Numbered from the stretch's first letter, positions 20,753 through 32,657 are shown. The stretch is DNA of 64,000 nt from Telopea speciosissima (GCF_018873765.1 NC_057922.1:41932321-41996320); one strand, 5' to 3'. Notes: generated by a model from the sequence alone, not told the origin. Numbers and translations are program-made.

Positions 20753-22625
20753 CTTATGCTTTTGGGTGCAGAGGTCTTTTAAAAACTTAGCATAAGCAGA
20801 AACTTATTTGATACATCCAAAAGGGGGAGATTGATGCGAACTTGTTGGAACAAGTTGATCATCTCTTGCATCTTTTCACCCTGTTTACCCTGAAGGGGGT
20901 AAGATGGTGTCTAAAGGGCTTGGGGAAAAGGGACCTTTGGAATGTAAGACTCAGGTGATGGTCCCTCCATAATAAGAATGTGCAGCCCCTTCCTTGGGAA
21001 CTGATGAGTGGGTTTCACAGGTGGTGTTTCAGTAATGGAATCATGTGTGTCTACACCACTACCAGAATTCTCTAGGGTTGACTCAGCCTCTCCTTGGCTT
21101 TGAGACTTAGAAGGCAATGTCTCATTAGTGGCTAAGGGTGCATCAGGTTTTTCCACCCTTTTACCACTCCTCAAGACTGTGACCGACTAGACTTGCTCTT
21201 TCCCTTGACCCATTTGACTATTTGGGTTACCTATTGGCTGACTTGGCAATGGACCAGCCTCCCTCCTACTTATAGCATCGGCTAGCTGACCTAGTTGGTT
21301 CTCTAGCTTATTAATGGACTGAGTATGTGAGTGAAGCAGCTGTGTGTTCTGCTCGAGTCCACTTAATGCTTTTAGCACATTTTCCTCAAAGGATTCATTT
21401 GGCTGGGGTTGAGGATATGGTGGCAGTCCACCCATATAGGCATTGATTTGAACATTAAATGGAGGCCCATATGGTGGGTTTGGAGGATTATTAGGCACTG
21501 AGTTTCTCCATGAAAAGTTTGGGTGATTCTGCCATCCCGGGTTATAAGTATTGGAAAAGGGATCATTACCCGGTGTAGGGAAACTTTGAGCCATTTGCAC
21601 CTGTTCATGAACAAACTCAGGGTATTGTGCAGCCGAAGGGCAGTTTGTCACATAGTGACTAGGGCTAGCACATAGGGCATAGGCTTCAGTCTGATTAGGT
21701 GGAGAGAAACTCATTGGGAAAGGGGACATAGGATGCTGCCCTATAGACATCAAATAGTCTAATTTCTTGGACAACATATCAACCTTAGCAGTCATCTCTA
21801 CAGTTGGATTGATCTCATAGAGACTACCCTTCTTTGGTTACCCTATGTGTGGAATCTCAGTCCGAGAGGCCAAAGCATGATGTTGGGAATTCTCACTAAG
21901 GGTTTCAAAAAGATCTTATGCATCCGTCTCATTCTTGTGCATAAATGTTCCACCACAAGAGGAGTCCACCATCTGCCTATATCGGTCGCAGAGGCCATTA
22001 TAAAAGCACTGGACTAACTGTCATTTTGGGACAGCGTGGTGGGGACACTTCCTAAGTAATTCCTTGAGTCTCTCCCACGCTTCATGAAATTGTTCGCCCT
22101 CTAATTGGGAGAAACTAGTAATGGATCTTCTAAGACTATTAGTCCGACCAATGGGGAAGAATTTTTTCAAAAATTCTTGCTGCATCCCCACCCATGTAGA
22201 AATCCTAATCGAATCTAGGGAATGAAGCCAGTGTTTGGCTTTGTCCTTTAAGGAGAATGGGAATAGGATTAACTTTAGGGCATCTTCAGAGAGGTTTTGG
22301 ATTTTGACTGTAGAGCACACCTCTAAGAACTCATTAAGATGCTTGTAAGGCTCCTCATTAGCAAGTCCATAATAGGATGGTTACATCTGTATGATGCTAG
22401 ACTTGATCTCATATTGAGTTGCCTGAATGGCAGGTAGCTGAATACAAGATGCAGGGTTATAGGCAGTTGGAGTGAAGTGCTCACTCAGCGGCCTTCCTGG
22501 CTGGTTTTCGTCACCCATTTTATTACTATTATCCTTAGGTCTAACCATAGATTGCTCTATTTCGAAGTCAAGGGCAGTCAGGTTGGGGTGCAAAGAACCT
22601 CGACCATGCATAAAGCACAACACAG
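20753..22625 (-). pseudogene. gag: Athila-type gag, derivative A
   Basis: The reading starts near MLCFMHGRGS at 22623 and includes a gag core with FSLKDKAKHWLHSL, FLKKFFPIGRT and FHEAWERLKELLRKCPHH (22320-22021). It continues into a Pro/Asn-rich region with a zinc-knuckle remnant (21187-21795) and a tail with VLRSGKRVEKP (21174-20911). The knuckle reads YALCASPSHYVTNC, with the first Cys changed to Tyr. Stops break it, for example TAA just after 22381 (TTA in copy B), at 22018 and near 21184. It is closely related to 26748-28590. Confidence 0.88.
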
Positions 22626-23122
22626 GTTGAACGTGCTAAATAAACAAAAATTAAAGCTAGTAATTTAAAACGTGATAACTAATAAAAATCATTAATAAAA
22701 ATAAAAATCAGAACTAAAAAGAAAAAAAAATAACTAATTTAAAACTACCGAAAATACTTACCTGGTGTTGGCGGTTGCGCAATTCCACGTGCTGTTCCCG
22801 ATGAACAGTTACACATATGAGCTTAAGGGGTTGGGGGAATTAAAGTTAAACCTAAACACCCAATCTAACGCTAGAATAAAATAAAAAATTACGTAAAATA
22901 ACCCTAATTACATAAAGTCTAGGACTTAAAAGTAAACTAAACGGACAGCTTGCCTTACTCGATCTACTCGGCTTCCTACACAAACAAAGAGAATGTTAGG
23001 TATACTAAAATTAACCTAATAAAGAGATTATAAATAAAAATAAAAATTCTGCAATTATAAAATTAAAATTAAAACAAAATAACACAAAACAACTCAATCA
23101 ATCCTAGCAATCGTGCTTCAGG
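22626..23122 (-). other. 5' leader of Athila derivative A
   Basis: A-rich non-coding sequence between PBS and gag in element orientation. I see no gene in it. It is collinear with 28591-29102 of derivative B. Confidence 0.75.
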
Positions 23123-23140
23123 TCCCCGGCAACGGCGCCA
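23123..23140 (-). other. Primer-binding site, tRNA-Asp type (derivative A)
   Basis: The plus strand reads TCCCCGGCAACGGCGCCA, which is the 3' end of plant tRNA-Asp(GTC) including CCA. The minus strand is therefore its complement, the standard Athila PBS. It lies 5 nt from the LTR edge. Confidence 0.93.
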
Positions 23141-23145
23141 AAATT

Positions 23146-24687
23146 TGATCGTGTCATTAATCGATCAAAAATAAAACCCTAAATTAATCTAGTAAGTAGC
23201 AAGTAAGGGGTCGATCTACGGGGAACTAGAAGGCTAAATTATTGAGATGATAAGATGAAAGTAATGATAATTAAATTGCATGAAATCTGATTTTAAACTA
23301 AGAACAAAAGAAAAAAATCTAAACTAACAACGCTGTGCAAATACGGGAGAAGACTATCTTTAGGGTTCGAATCCCCAATGGGTTGCTATTCAATTCAGTT
23401 GCATGCTTCAGTTTACTATAACCACAGGCCTAATAATACCATAGAGTGTAGGGTTCCTCCTAGGTATGGACTATCTTGACGAGTACTATCGTCCTTCGCT
23501 TATAGGGCTTGGCCCGCTTAGTCCGTTCAGCTATAATCCATCATCGGTACAACCACATAAGAACAAAATACCATTGCTTGAATGAAAAATAATGAATCAC
23601 AGAAACAAAATTTTTCTACTAAATACATCAATTAAAATCATCCAAATAGGGATGGGGTCTCAACATCAAGTAATCAAGCATATAAACCAGAATTTTTAAA
23701 TAACAAACACAATTAGTTCATCTACACCTAAAGATAGAAAGAACTTAGCCAATCATGGTGGAAGGCAACAAAGAACAGCAATGGTGATGATGATCCATGA
23801 AGCTGGAATGGTGATCTTCCTCCTCTCCTTCTTGCCAAACCCAAGATCCAAAAATAAAACAAAAAAAAGAAACAAAAGAAGAAAGATGAAATAAGAAGAA
23901 GAAGAAGAAGAGAAGAGGGCACGGTTAATGGCTATAGAATCGAATGGGATCTGATTGAATGGCAATCTGTCCGTGGGTTTATATATCTATCAGAGATTTA
24001 ATTAAAAAGAAAGAAAGAAAAAAAAAGGGAAAGCACGAGAGATAGAAAGAATGATGGATATCCCGAATCCGTGAGGGATTTGGATAGAATAGATATAAGA
24101 GGAGGGAGAGAGAAGTGAAATATAATTAGGAATGGCAGGACCCATTAAGGATTTGAGAGGGAGAAGGAGAGAAAATTGAAGTTGGAGAGATAGATTAAAC
24201 CGTACTAAATGAGAGAGATATATTAGAGAGGAGAGAGAGAGTTTAATGTAGATTATGAATTTGATTAAAATTCTCTTTTTGAGAATATCTCTCTTTCCTG
24301 GCCCCGGGTGGATCCAGTCCGAGAATTAAAGTTGCTCCAATTAATTTTTCGGATGATATGAACCCAAGGTCGGATATCTTCTGAAGATGCCCTAATTTTC
24401 TAAAATTATAGTTATGCCCCTGGGTCTTCAGTGAAACGTCTTCCCATCTCGCTCTTGATAACCTATGAGTCGATCCGTGGGTAGCCGGGTGCCTATGTAG
24501 CACTGAACTCCTCTAACCTAGTTTTCTCAATTTAGTCTCTGAAAATGCACTTTTTCTCCAATTATTCCCATATGCTGAAAATATCCCTGTACCCTGAAAA
24601 AGACAGAAAATACCCATGGTAGCTCCATTCTAAGCAGATAAAATGCAGAATTAAATGGGATAATTTCACACATAAATGTGTTCATCA
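23146..24687 (-). repeat. 5' LTR of Athila derivative A
   Basis: It carries the TGATCGTGTC edge at 23146 and GTTCATCA at 24687, collinear with 13678-15154 and 29126-30592 but with diverged stretches at about 23940-24240. It sits inside the Tat-like element, whose 33-bp repeats resume at 24688. Confidence 0.9.
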
Positions 24688-25120
24688 ACCACTAAAGCGC
24701 AATGCCACCAAGGTCTGCAACCACCAAGGCGCAATGCCACCAAGGTCCATAGACCACCAAGATGCAATGACACCAAGGCCCGTAGACCACCAAGACACAA
24801 TGACACCAAGGTCCGTAGACCACCAAGGTGTAATGCCACCAAGGTCCATAGACCACCAAGGCGCAATGCCACCAAGGTCTGTAGGCTACCAAGGCGCAAT
24901 GACACCAAGGTCCGTAGACTACTAAGGTGCAAAGCCACTAAGGTCCACAGACCACCAAGGTCCAGGAACCATCAAGGCACAAGGCCCCCAAAGTCCACGG
25001 ACTATTGAGGCGTAAGGCCACCGAGGTCCACAGACCCCCCAGACTCAAGGCCACCAAGGTTCGACAACCACCAAGGCTCAAGGCCACTAAGCTTGAACGA
25101 CTACCAAGGCCTATCTGCCA
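24688..25120. repeat. 33-bp minisatellite of the Tat-like element
   Basis: About nine good units of the form CACCAAGGCGCAATG plus MCACCAAGGTCCGTAGAC, decaying to partial units after about 24990. Because 33 is a multiple of three, all frames stay open and give 11-residue repeats; I regard the resulting reading frames as by-products. Confidence 0.88.
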
Positions 25121-25353
25121 TATACGAAGGATGAGGAACAACAACACCCAGAAGGGAGGCAAGAATTCAACCGTAAACATCAAAATTAGGAAGCGACACT
25201 AAATAGGCCAAGGCTAGGCAAGCCATTAGAAAGGCCAAGGGCCAATAGCCAAGAAAGGAAGAGACTAGAGGAGAGGAAGAGAGACAAAGCTTCAAAGCAA
25301 AAATACAAAGTCTACTCTCTTGGACATTTTGATCCAAGAGAGTGGGGGGCAAA
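25121..25353 (+). other. Tat-like element 3' end and polypurine tract
   Basis: Purine-rich non-coding sequence ending in GAGAGTGGGGGGCAAA (25338-25353), directly before the 3' LTR. This is a good PPT. Confidence 0.82.
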
Positions 25354-26034
25354 TGATAAACTCAAAACCACACCAACCAATCTGAGGCCGACATGTGTCC
25401 TGCCCCAAGTAGGAAGCCCAGGTACTATGTAGACTACCACCATCAACAAGGAAGTCCAGGTACTACGGACTACCACCATCAACAAGGAAGTCCAGGTACT
25501 ACGGGCTACTACCATCAACAAAGTCCAGGTACGACGGGCTACTACCATCAACAAGGAAGTCCAGGTACTACGGGCTACTACCGCCAACAACAAGATATAC
25601 ATCATCTCATGGGTATAGGGTACCGCCTACCAGCAATATAGTCCCAGATGGACTCAAGCACCAAGGATCTTATCCAACACACTAAGACGTTTGAATGTCT
25701 ATCCACCAGGAACATCTACCCTACCGGGACTCTATCTCTTGTAGGGGAACAACCAACCAAGAGAAGAATCCTACTACCTAGGAACTCTATCTACTATAAG
25801 GGTTACTCTTCATCAACTGGGACTCTCTACACCACCACACTCTACTATAAATGCGAAGGTACTTTACCCCATCAGCCCATCTTAAATTCTACAATTAATC
25901 TGTTTGCTCAGAGAGATCTAACTTAGGCATCGGAGAGTCCTAGGCCGGAACCACACCGGTTCTCCTTTGTCACCCAGGTTCTTTTGCAGGTTACAGTACT
26001 CAAAGGAACCACCAGATGATTTCTTGATGCAACA
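25354..26034 (+). repeat. 3' LTR of the Tat-like element
   Basis: It starts TGATAAACT and ends GATGCAACA, followed by the TSD tgtag (26035-26039). It is 681 bp, longer than the 5' copy by about 100 bp in the middle. It contains the 36-bp minisatellite (25408-25590) and the TATA box (CTATAAAT, about 25848). Confidence 0.9.
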
Positions 26035-26207
26035 TGTAGCCAAAGGGGGAAGCGGCTCAAACCTAACTGTCCAAGGTGGCCATTGTAAAGAGGGTGAGGA
26101 ATCTAGCAAAGTGTGCACCTCTTTAGTGTATGCCTCAGCCTCATCTCCATAGTGCTGCAAAGGGTCATCAATAAGCATGTGTGAACTGTGATTAACCACA
26201 ACTTCAT

Positions 26208-26741
26208 CTAATAAATCCAATGCAAAGCACTCTTCTTCTCTAAGGAACCTAAGGATGCAATGAAGATGTTAAGCCTAAGCTTCTTATTCCCAAAAGAGAT
26301 GTCCATGGCACCCAATCTATAATTTATGCAAGCATTCGTGGTAGCTAAGAAGGGGCACCCTAAAATGAAAGGGGGAAGCTTGGCTGTGGTGGCTGTATCC
26401 ATATCCAGGACAAGGAAGTCCAAAGGAAAGTACAATTCTTCCACCTTCACTAAAACATCTTCTAACAATCCACGAGGTGTTTTGATTGAACGATCAGCCA
26501 ACTGAAGGATAACCTCAGTGGGTTTCAAATCTCCTAAACCAAATCTGTCATAGACTGAACTAGGTAAAATATTCACACTAGCCCCTAAATCAAGTAGTGC
26601 CCTACTTATGGAGAGATCTCCAATGATGCAAGGAATAAGAGGCGCAGCTGGGTCCTTAAGCTTAGGGGGTAGGTAGCTGAAAATTACTGAACTAACCTGT
26701 TTAGTCAAATGGACGGTTTTAAGGATTTGAGTTCTCAACAT
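26208..26741 (-). CDS. Athila-type aspartic protease, derivative B
   Basis: Open for 177 codons, with the Athila catalytic form ALLDLGASVN intact, then LADRSIKTPRGLLEDVLVKV and FILGCPFLATTNACIN. Gag lies immediately upstream on the minus strand. Downstream, 26207-26040 and 16805-15155 is non-coding sequence leading to the PPT, so the element passes from protease to the 3' region with no reverse transcriptase, RNase H or integrase. Confidence 0.82.
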   Translation of the reverse strand: MLRTQILKTVHLTKQVSSVIFSYLPPKLKDPAAPLIPCIIGDLSISRALLDLGASVNILPSSVYDRFGLGDLKPTEVILQLADRSIKTPRGLLEDVLVKVEELYFPLDFLVLDMDTATTAKLPPFILGCPFLATTNACINYRLGAMDISFGNKKLRLNIFIASLGSLEKKSALHWIY

Positions 26742-26747
26742 ACGCTT

Positions 26748-28590
26748 TTAGGTGCAGAGGTCTTTCAAAAAATTAGCGTAAACAGGAACCTGCTTGATAG
26801 CATCCAAGAGGGGGAGATTGATGCAAACTTGTTGGAACAATTCGATCATCTCTTGCATCTTTTCATCCTGTTTACCCTGAAGGGGGTAAGATGGTGTCTG
26901 AAGTGCTTGGGGAAAAGGGACCTTTGGAATATAAGAATCAGGTGATGGTCCCTCCACAATAGAAATGTGCAGCCCCTTCCTTGGGAACTGATGAATGGGT
27001 TTCACAGGTGGTGTTTCAGTAATGGAATCATGCGTGTCTTCATCACCACCGGATTTCTCTCGGGTTAACTCAACCTCTCCCTGACCTTGAGAACTAGTGG
27101 GCAGCGTTCCATTAGTGTCTAAGGGTGCATCAAGTTTTTCCACCCTTTTGCCACTCCTCAGGACTACAATCGACTGGACTTGCTCTTTCCCTCGACCCGT
27201 TTGACTATGACTATTTGGGTTACCTATTGGCTGACTTGGCAATTGGCCAGCCTCCCTCCTAGTTATAGCATTGGCCAGCTGACCCAGTTGGTTCTCTAGC
27301 TTATTAATGGACTGAGTATGTGACTGAAGCAGTCGTGTGTTCTGCTTGAGTCCACTTAATGCTTTTAGCTTCCTCAAAGGATTGATTCTATTGGGTTGAA
27401 GGTATGGGGGCTGTCCACCCATATAGGCATTGGTTTGAACATTAAATGGTGGCCTATATGGTGGGTTTGGAGGGTTATTAGGTATTGAGTTTCTCCATGA
27501 AAAGTTTTGGTGATTTCGCCATCCCGGGTTATAAGTATTGGAAAAGGGATCATTACCTGGTGTAGGAAAACTTTAAGCCATTTGCCCCTATTCCTAAACA
27601 AACTCAGGGTATTGTGCAGCCGAAGGATAGTCTGTCACATAATAACTAGGGCTAGCACATAAGGCACAGGCTTCAGTCTGATTGGTTGGAGGAAAACTCA
27701 TAGGGAAAGGGGACATAGAATGCTATCCTATAGACATCAGATAGTCCAATTCCTTGGACAGCATATTAACCTTAGCAGTCATCTCTACAGTTGGATTGAT
27801 CTCATAGAGACCGCCCTTCTTCGGTTGCCTTATGTGTGGAATCTTAGTCCGAGAGGCCAAAGCATGATGTTGGGAATTCTCACCCAGGGTTTCAAAAAGA
27901 TCGCATGCTTTCGTCTCATTCTTGTGCATAAATGTTCCACCATAAGAGGAGTCCACCATCTGCTTATATCGGTCATGGAGGCCATCATAAAAGCATCGGA
28001 CTAACTGCCATTTTGGGACAGCGTGGTGGGGGCACTTCCTAAGTAATTCCTTGAGTCTCTCCCACGCTTCATGAAATTGTTCGCCCTCTAATTGGGAGAA
28101 ACTAGTAATTGCTCTTCTAAGGCTATTAGTCTGGCCAATGGGGAAGAACTTTTTTAGAAATTCCTACTGCATCCCTGCCCATATAGAAGTCCTAACCGAA
28201 TCTAGGGAATGGAGCCAGTGTTTGGCTTTGTCCTTTAAGGAAAATGGGAATAGGAGTAACTTTAGGGCATCTTCAGAGAGGTTTTGGATTTTGATTGTAG
28301 AACACACCTCTAAGAACTCATCAAGATGCTTGTAAGGCTCCTTATTAGCAAGTCCATAATAGGATGGTAACATCTGTATGATGCTGGACTTGATCTCATA
28401 CTGAGCAGCCTGAATGGCAGGCAACTGAATACAAGATGCAGGGGTATAGGTAGTCGGAGTGAAGTGCTCACTCAATGGCTTTCTTGGCTGGTTTTCGTCA
28501 CCCATTTTATTACTATTATCGTTATCCTTAGGTCTAGCCACAAATCACTCTATTTCTAGGTCAAGGGTAGTTAGGTTGGGGTGCAAAGAA
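26748..28590 (-). pseudogene. gag: Athila-type gag, derivative B
   Basis: Blocks at 28541-28164 (gag core with FSLKDKAKHWLHSL), 27959-27723 and 27422-26748 (LENQLGQLANAI, VLRSGKRVEKLD, then FPRKGLHISIVEG). The zinc knuckle (about 27640) keeps CALC but has Tyr for the following His and last Cys. These are different losses from derivative A, so the two copies decayed independently. Frame breaks lie near 28160, 28000 and 27565. Confidence 0.87.
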
Positions 28591-29102
28591 CGCCGACCAT
28601 GCATAAAACACAACACCAGTTGAACGTGCTAATTAAACAGAAATTAAAATATAATAATTAAATAAAAAAACTCAATAAAAAAAAATAAAAACAGAATTAA
28701 AAAGTAAAAAATTGACTAATTTAAAACTACCAAAAATACTTACCTGGTGTTGGTAGTTGCGCAATTCCACGTGCTGCCCTCGATGAACGGTTACACATAT
28801 TATCTTAAGGGGCTGGGGGAATTAAAATTAAACCTAAGCACCTAATCTAATGCTGGGATAAAAAAAATTACATAAAATAACCCTAATTACATAAAGTCTA
28901 GGAGTTAAAAGCAAACCAAACGGACAGCTTGTCCTTACTCGATCTACTCGGCTTCTTGCACAAACAAAGAGAATGTTAGGTATACTAAAATTAACCTAAT
29001 AAAGAGATAAAAAATAAAAGTAAAAATTCTGCAATTATAAAATTAAAACTAAAACAAAGTAACACAAAACAACTCAATCAATCTTAGCAACTATGCTTCG
29101 GT
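28591..29102 (-). other. 5' leader of Athila derivative B
   Basis: A-rich non-coding leader between PBS and gag, with no gene visible. Confidence 0.75.
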
Positions 29103-29120
29103 TTCCCGACAACGGCGCCC
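29103..29120 (-). other. Primer-binding site, decayed tRNA-Asp type (derivative B)
   Basis: The plus strand reads TTCCCGACAACGGCGCCC, three changes from the derivative A site, next to the LTR edge at 29126. Confidence 0.85.
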
Positions 29121-29125
29121 AAATT

Positions 29126-30592
29126 TGATCGTGTCATTAACCAGTCAGAAACAAAACCCTAAATTAATCTAGCAAGTAGTAAGTAAGGGGTCGATCTACG
29201 GGGAACTGGAACGCTAAATTACTAAGATGATTAGATGAAAGTGATGAAAATTAAATTGCAATAAATCTGATTTTAAACTACGAATGAAAGAAACAAATCT
29301 AAGCTAACAACGATATACAAATACGGGAGAGGACTATCTTTAGGGTTTGAATCCCCAATGGGTTGCTATTCAATTCGGTTGCATGCTTTGGTTTATTATA
29401 ATTATAGGCCTAATAATACCACAGAATGTAGGGTTCCTCCTAGATATGGACTATCTTGACGAGTACTATCGTCCTTCGCTTATAGGGCTTGGCACGCTTA
29501 GTTCATTCAGCTATAATCCATCATTGGTACAACCACATAAGAACAAAATACCATTGCTTGAATGAAAAATAAGAAATCACAGAAACAAAATTTTCCAACT
29601 AAATACATCTATTAAAATCATCCAAACAGGGATGGGGCCTCAACATCAAGCAATCAAGAACGCAGGCTAGAATTTCAATAGCAAACACCATTAGTTCATC
29701 TACACCTAAAGATAGAAAGAACTTACTGATCATGGTGCTAAGAGACAACGGGCAGCAATGGTGATGACGATCTATGGAGACGAAGCTGCTGGAATGGTGA
29801 TCCTCCTGCCCTTATGGAACCCAAAATCCAAAACACACACAAAATAAGAAAGAGGGAAAAATAGAGAGAAGAAGGGAAAAGAGAGCACGGTTTGATGGCA
29901 TCCCCAAAGAAGAAAAACAAAACCCTAATCCGAGGGAGAGATAGATAGGTTTTAAAATAAAGGGAGTTAGATGAGAGATACGGGAAAGAATCGTGAGAGA
30001 AAGAAAGATGTGAGAAATGGAATTTGAGTTTTAAAGGGGCATGTGGTTGAAAGTAATGTGAGATAATGAAATTATGGTAGAGAATGGGGTTGGGAACCGT
30101 GGGCACTATGTGAGAGAAGAGAAGATTTTTAGGAGAGAGGAGGGGTTTTAGGAAAGATTATGATTCCCTTTGTTTATTTATCTTTAAGAGAGGGATTTTT
30201 AAAAGAGATGGGATTTAGGAAGGATTAGAAACCATAGTGGGATGAGAGAGGAAGAGCGAGAGAAAAAGAATTTAATCTAAATATCAAATTTGATCCGAAT
30301 TCTCGTTTTAAACATATATCTCCATCCTGGCCCCGGATGGACCCAATCCGAGAATTAAAGTTGCTCCAATTAATATTCCAGACAATATGAGCCCAATATC
30401 GGATATCTTCTAAAAATTTCCCAATTTTCTAAAATTACAGTTATGCCCTTGGGTCTTTAGTGAAACTTCTTCCCATATGTCAAAAATACCCCTGTACCCT
30501 AAAAATACAGAAAAGTACCCGAATAGCTTCATTCTAAGCCAATAAAAATGTAGAATTAAATGGGATAATTTCACACATAAATGTTCTCATCA
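29126..30592 (-). repeat. 5' LTR of Athila derivative B
   Basis: TGATCGTGTC edge at 29126 and GTTCTCATCA at 30592, followed by the TSD cacct. It pairs with 13678-15154. Confidence 0.92.
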
Positions 30593-31365
30593 CACCTAGT
30601 TTTGCTGTTTGGGCTCAAATGTGATTCCAGCTTTTTGGACCTTCACAAATAGGTCTAGAACAACATGGGGAGGATGAAAATGACTTAAAAAACCCTTCCC
30701 CGTTGGTCCTTGTTGTCATCCATACCTCGGGTGCTCAAGTTGGACCCACAGAGCCGGGAACCCACACACAGACCTAGTCTCTCTTAGGCTATGAACCATT
30801 GTACTGATTTATGGAATTGGTAGGGCCATGCATAGATAGACCTTACTGTAAAAATACTCGGAAAGATGAACCTTGCATCTCTGGATGATGCACTGGGAGT
30901 TTGACCCTAAAGCCCAGTGCAAGACCTAGAGAATTATAAATGATACTTATGTATTTAGAGTTGAGTCCAACTAAACCTAGACCAACTCTAGGATACTAAT
31001 ATAATTTTGAACTTTGTTTGACATGCTTTAATGATCCGGTTAACTTAGGTTTGACCCCGAGCTCGAGGTACAGTGTCAGATACCGGCCGGGACCGAGCTG
31101 ACTGCTAAGCAAACAGGACTAGTACAAGGTGAGTGAAATTACACCATGTGTGTAAATGTAACATGACTAACAAGTCATGACAAATACAACAATATTATTT
31201 ATTGTGCTCATTTATTTCAATTGTCTTATATTTTGTTAAATACTGAATTCTTGACTGATGAACACTGAGAATGGACAATGATGCTTGTATGTGAAACTAC
31301 TGAATTTGATGTCATAGCCGGCTTGAAAATGAGGCCTATGGTAGCCTGTAGAATGGGATACGGTT
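30593..31365 (+). repeat. Solo chromovirus LTR, segment 2 of 3
   Basis: Continuation of the LTR begun at 12337, resuming at the Athila TSD. Palindrome 3 is at 30879-30931. The GAATGGGATACGGTT sequence, conserved in the other LTRs (for example near 46700 and 52580), is cut by the copia insertion. Confidence 0.9.
30879..30931. repeat. LTR palindrome 3, solo LTR
   Basis: CTCTGGATGATGCACTGGGA and GCCCAGTGCAAGACCTAGAG form a 50-bp imperfect dyad around GTTTGACCCTAAA. In the spliced LTR it lies about 1.63 kb from the start. Confidence 0.72.
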
Positions 31366-32657
31366 CGTGAATTCACCTAGAGGGGGAGTGAATAGGTGAA
31401 GGTTGGAAAATTAAAAAAATTATGTGAAAATAACCAACTAAAGACAAGCAGTAAATCAAAGAGTGACACAAGAGATTTATAGTTGTTCGGCCAACACTTG
31501 TGTACGTCCACCCCTCTCACCTTAGAGATAATTTCACTAAATCGAATCTTGAGTAAGAGCAAGAGGACTTGTATAAATCTTGAAATAAAGAGTAAGAGAA
31601 CTCAAAAACAGCTAATCTTGATTTAATAAGCAAGAGGACTCAACCTACTCTGGATTCCGAGCAAGTGAACTCAACCTACTTAGAGTTACCTCAAACCTTA
31701 GTAAAGCTTTGCTACCTTTCAAACTATGAAGCTTTAATGCAAAGTTGAATGAAGGAAGCTAAGTGAGAGTGAATGCCTTGAATTTGTGGTTGAATTCTCA
31801 CTTGAGAGAGACTTATTTTTGGAGGCTCTTGATTTTGATTAGTAGTGATGTTTACAGCCTTAAACAAGTGGATATTTATAGGCTAGATGGCTTAATTTAA
31901 TTAGAAATCTAAATTAAGATCGAATTCCAAAAGCCATATATAATCCAGTATGCTGGATTCCAATCCGGTATGCCGGATTACCTAATTTCCATATTGAACA
32001 GGGAAATAACAGTCAAATTATATCAATAGTATATTGATCCGGTATGCTAGATAGCTATCCGGTATGCTGGATCAGGGTAAAACAAAGGCCAAAATGGATC
32101 CAGTATGCTGGATCATAATCCAGCGTACTCCGAAGCGCTATTGTGACCATTTTCCTGAGATTCCCATTGATCCGATATGCCGGATTGTGAACCGGTATGC
32201 CGGATTGGACAATATCAGTAGAAATAGTCCAATTCCATTAAGGGGTTGGTTTGGGGGGGGTTCCAACACTAAATATTCACATGTCTAAGGGGTCAAATCA
32301 CCTCTTAAGCACATTCTAAATGGATGTATGTGTGTGTGTGTGTGTGCATTACATCAATTATGACTTTATCATTACAACTGTTTGATTACAAAGTCTTTAA
32401 TTTTATCTTCAATCTTCAATAGGCTCTTTGGTTAGTCATAGCCTTTTGTCTTCAAGGTTTGACTCTTTGACTTCCATGTCTTTGGAAAACATCTTGAGCC
32501 ATATTCTTGTATGCATTTGTATACGTTCTTATGTACGCTCCCCCTCACTTGGTGCTACGCTCTCATCTAAACATCTAAAAAAAATGTTAGTCCAAGAGAG
32601 GCTTTATTTGTTATCATCAAAACATGGTTTGGAGTGTATAAGTTGTTTTCCTCAACA
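31366..32657 (-). repeat. 3' LTR of the SIRE-like Ty1/copia element
   Basis: On the minus strand it starts TGTTGAGGAAAAC at 32657 and ends GGTGAATTCACG at 31366 (the last base pair has decayed from CA). Flanking cggtt at 31361-31365 matches cggtt at 40755-40759. A TATA box reads TATAAATATC on the minus strand (31871-31880). Eight copies of a palindromic 18-mer lie just upstream of it. Confidence 0.95.
31942..32206. promoter_or_regulatory. Cluster of eight AATCCGGTATGCCGGATT-type palindromes in the copia 3' LTR
   Basis: Copies begin at about 31942, 31962, 32036, 32056, 32097, 32117, 32169 and 32189. The best copy (31962-31979) has perfect 7-bp arms, AATCCGG and CCGGATT, around TATG. In element orientation the cluster ends about 60 bp upstream of the TATA box, so it occupies a promoter-proximal U3 position. 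Confidence 0.88.

Noticed and set aside
13678..24687. A single Athila element bounded by the LTRs at 13678 and 23146
   Set aside because: The target-site duplication pairs 13673-13677 with 30593-30597, and the Tat-like TSD (tgtag) pairs 16806 with 26035. The LTR at 23146 therefore belongs to a separate, inner copy.
24676..25008. 110-codon open frame rich in Pro/Arg
   Set aside because: A by-product of a 33-bp tandem repeat in a non-coding part of the Tat-like element; the opposite strand is equally open.
24688..25120. CRISPR array
   Set aside because: Repeats are contiguous without unique spacers, in a plant retroelement.
31942..32206. CRISPR-like array or tRNA-like structures
   Set aside because: Short palindromes with irregular spacing inside a copia LTR; no conserved spacer length and no associated genes.
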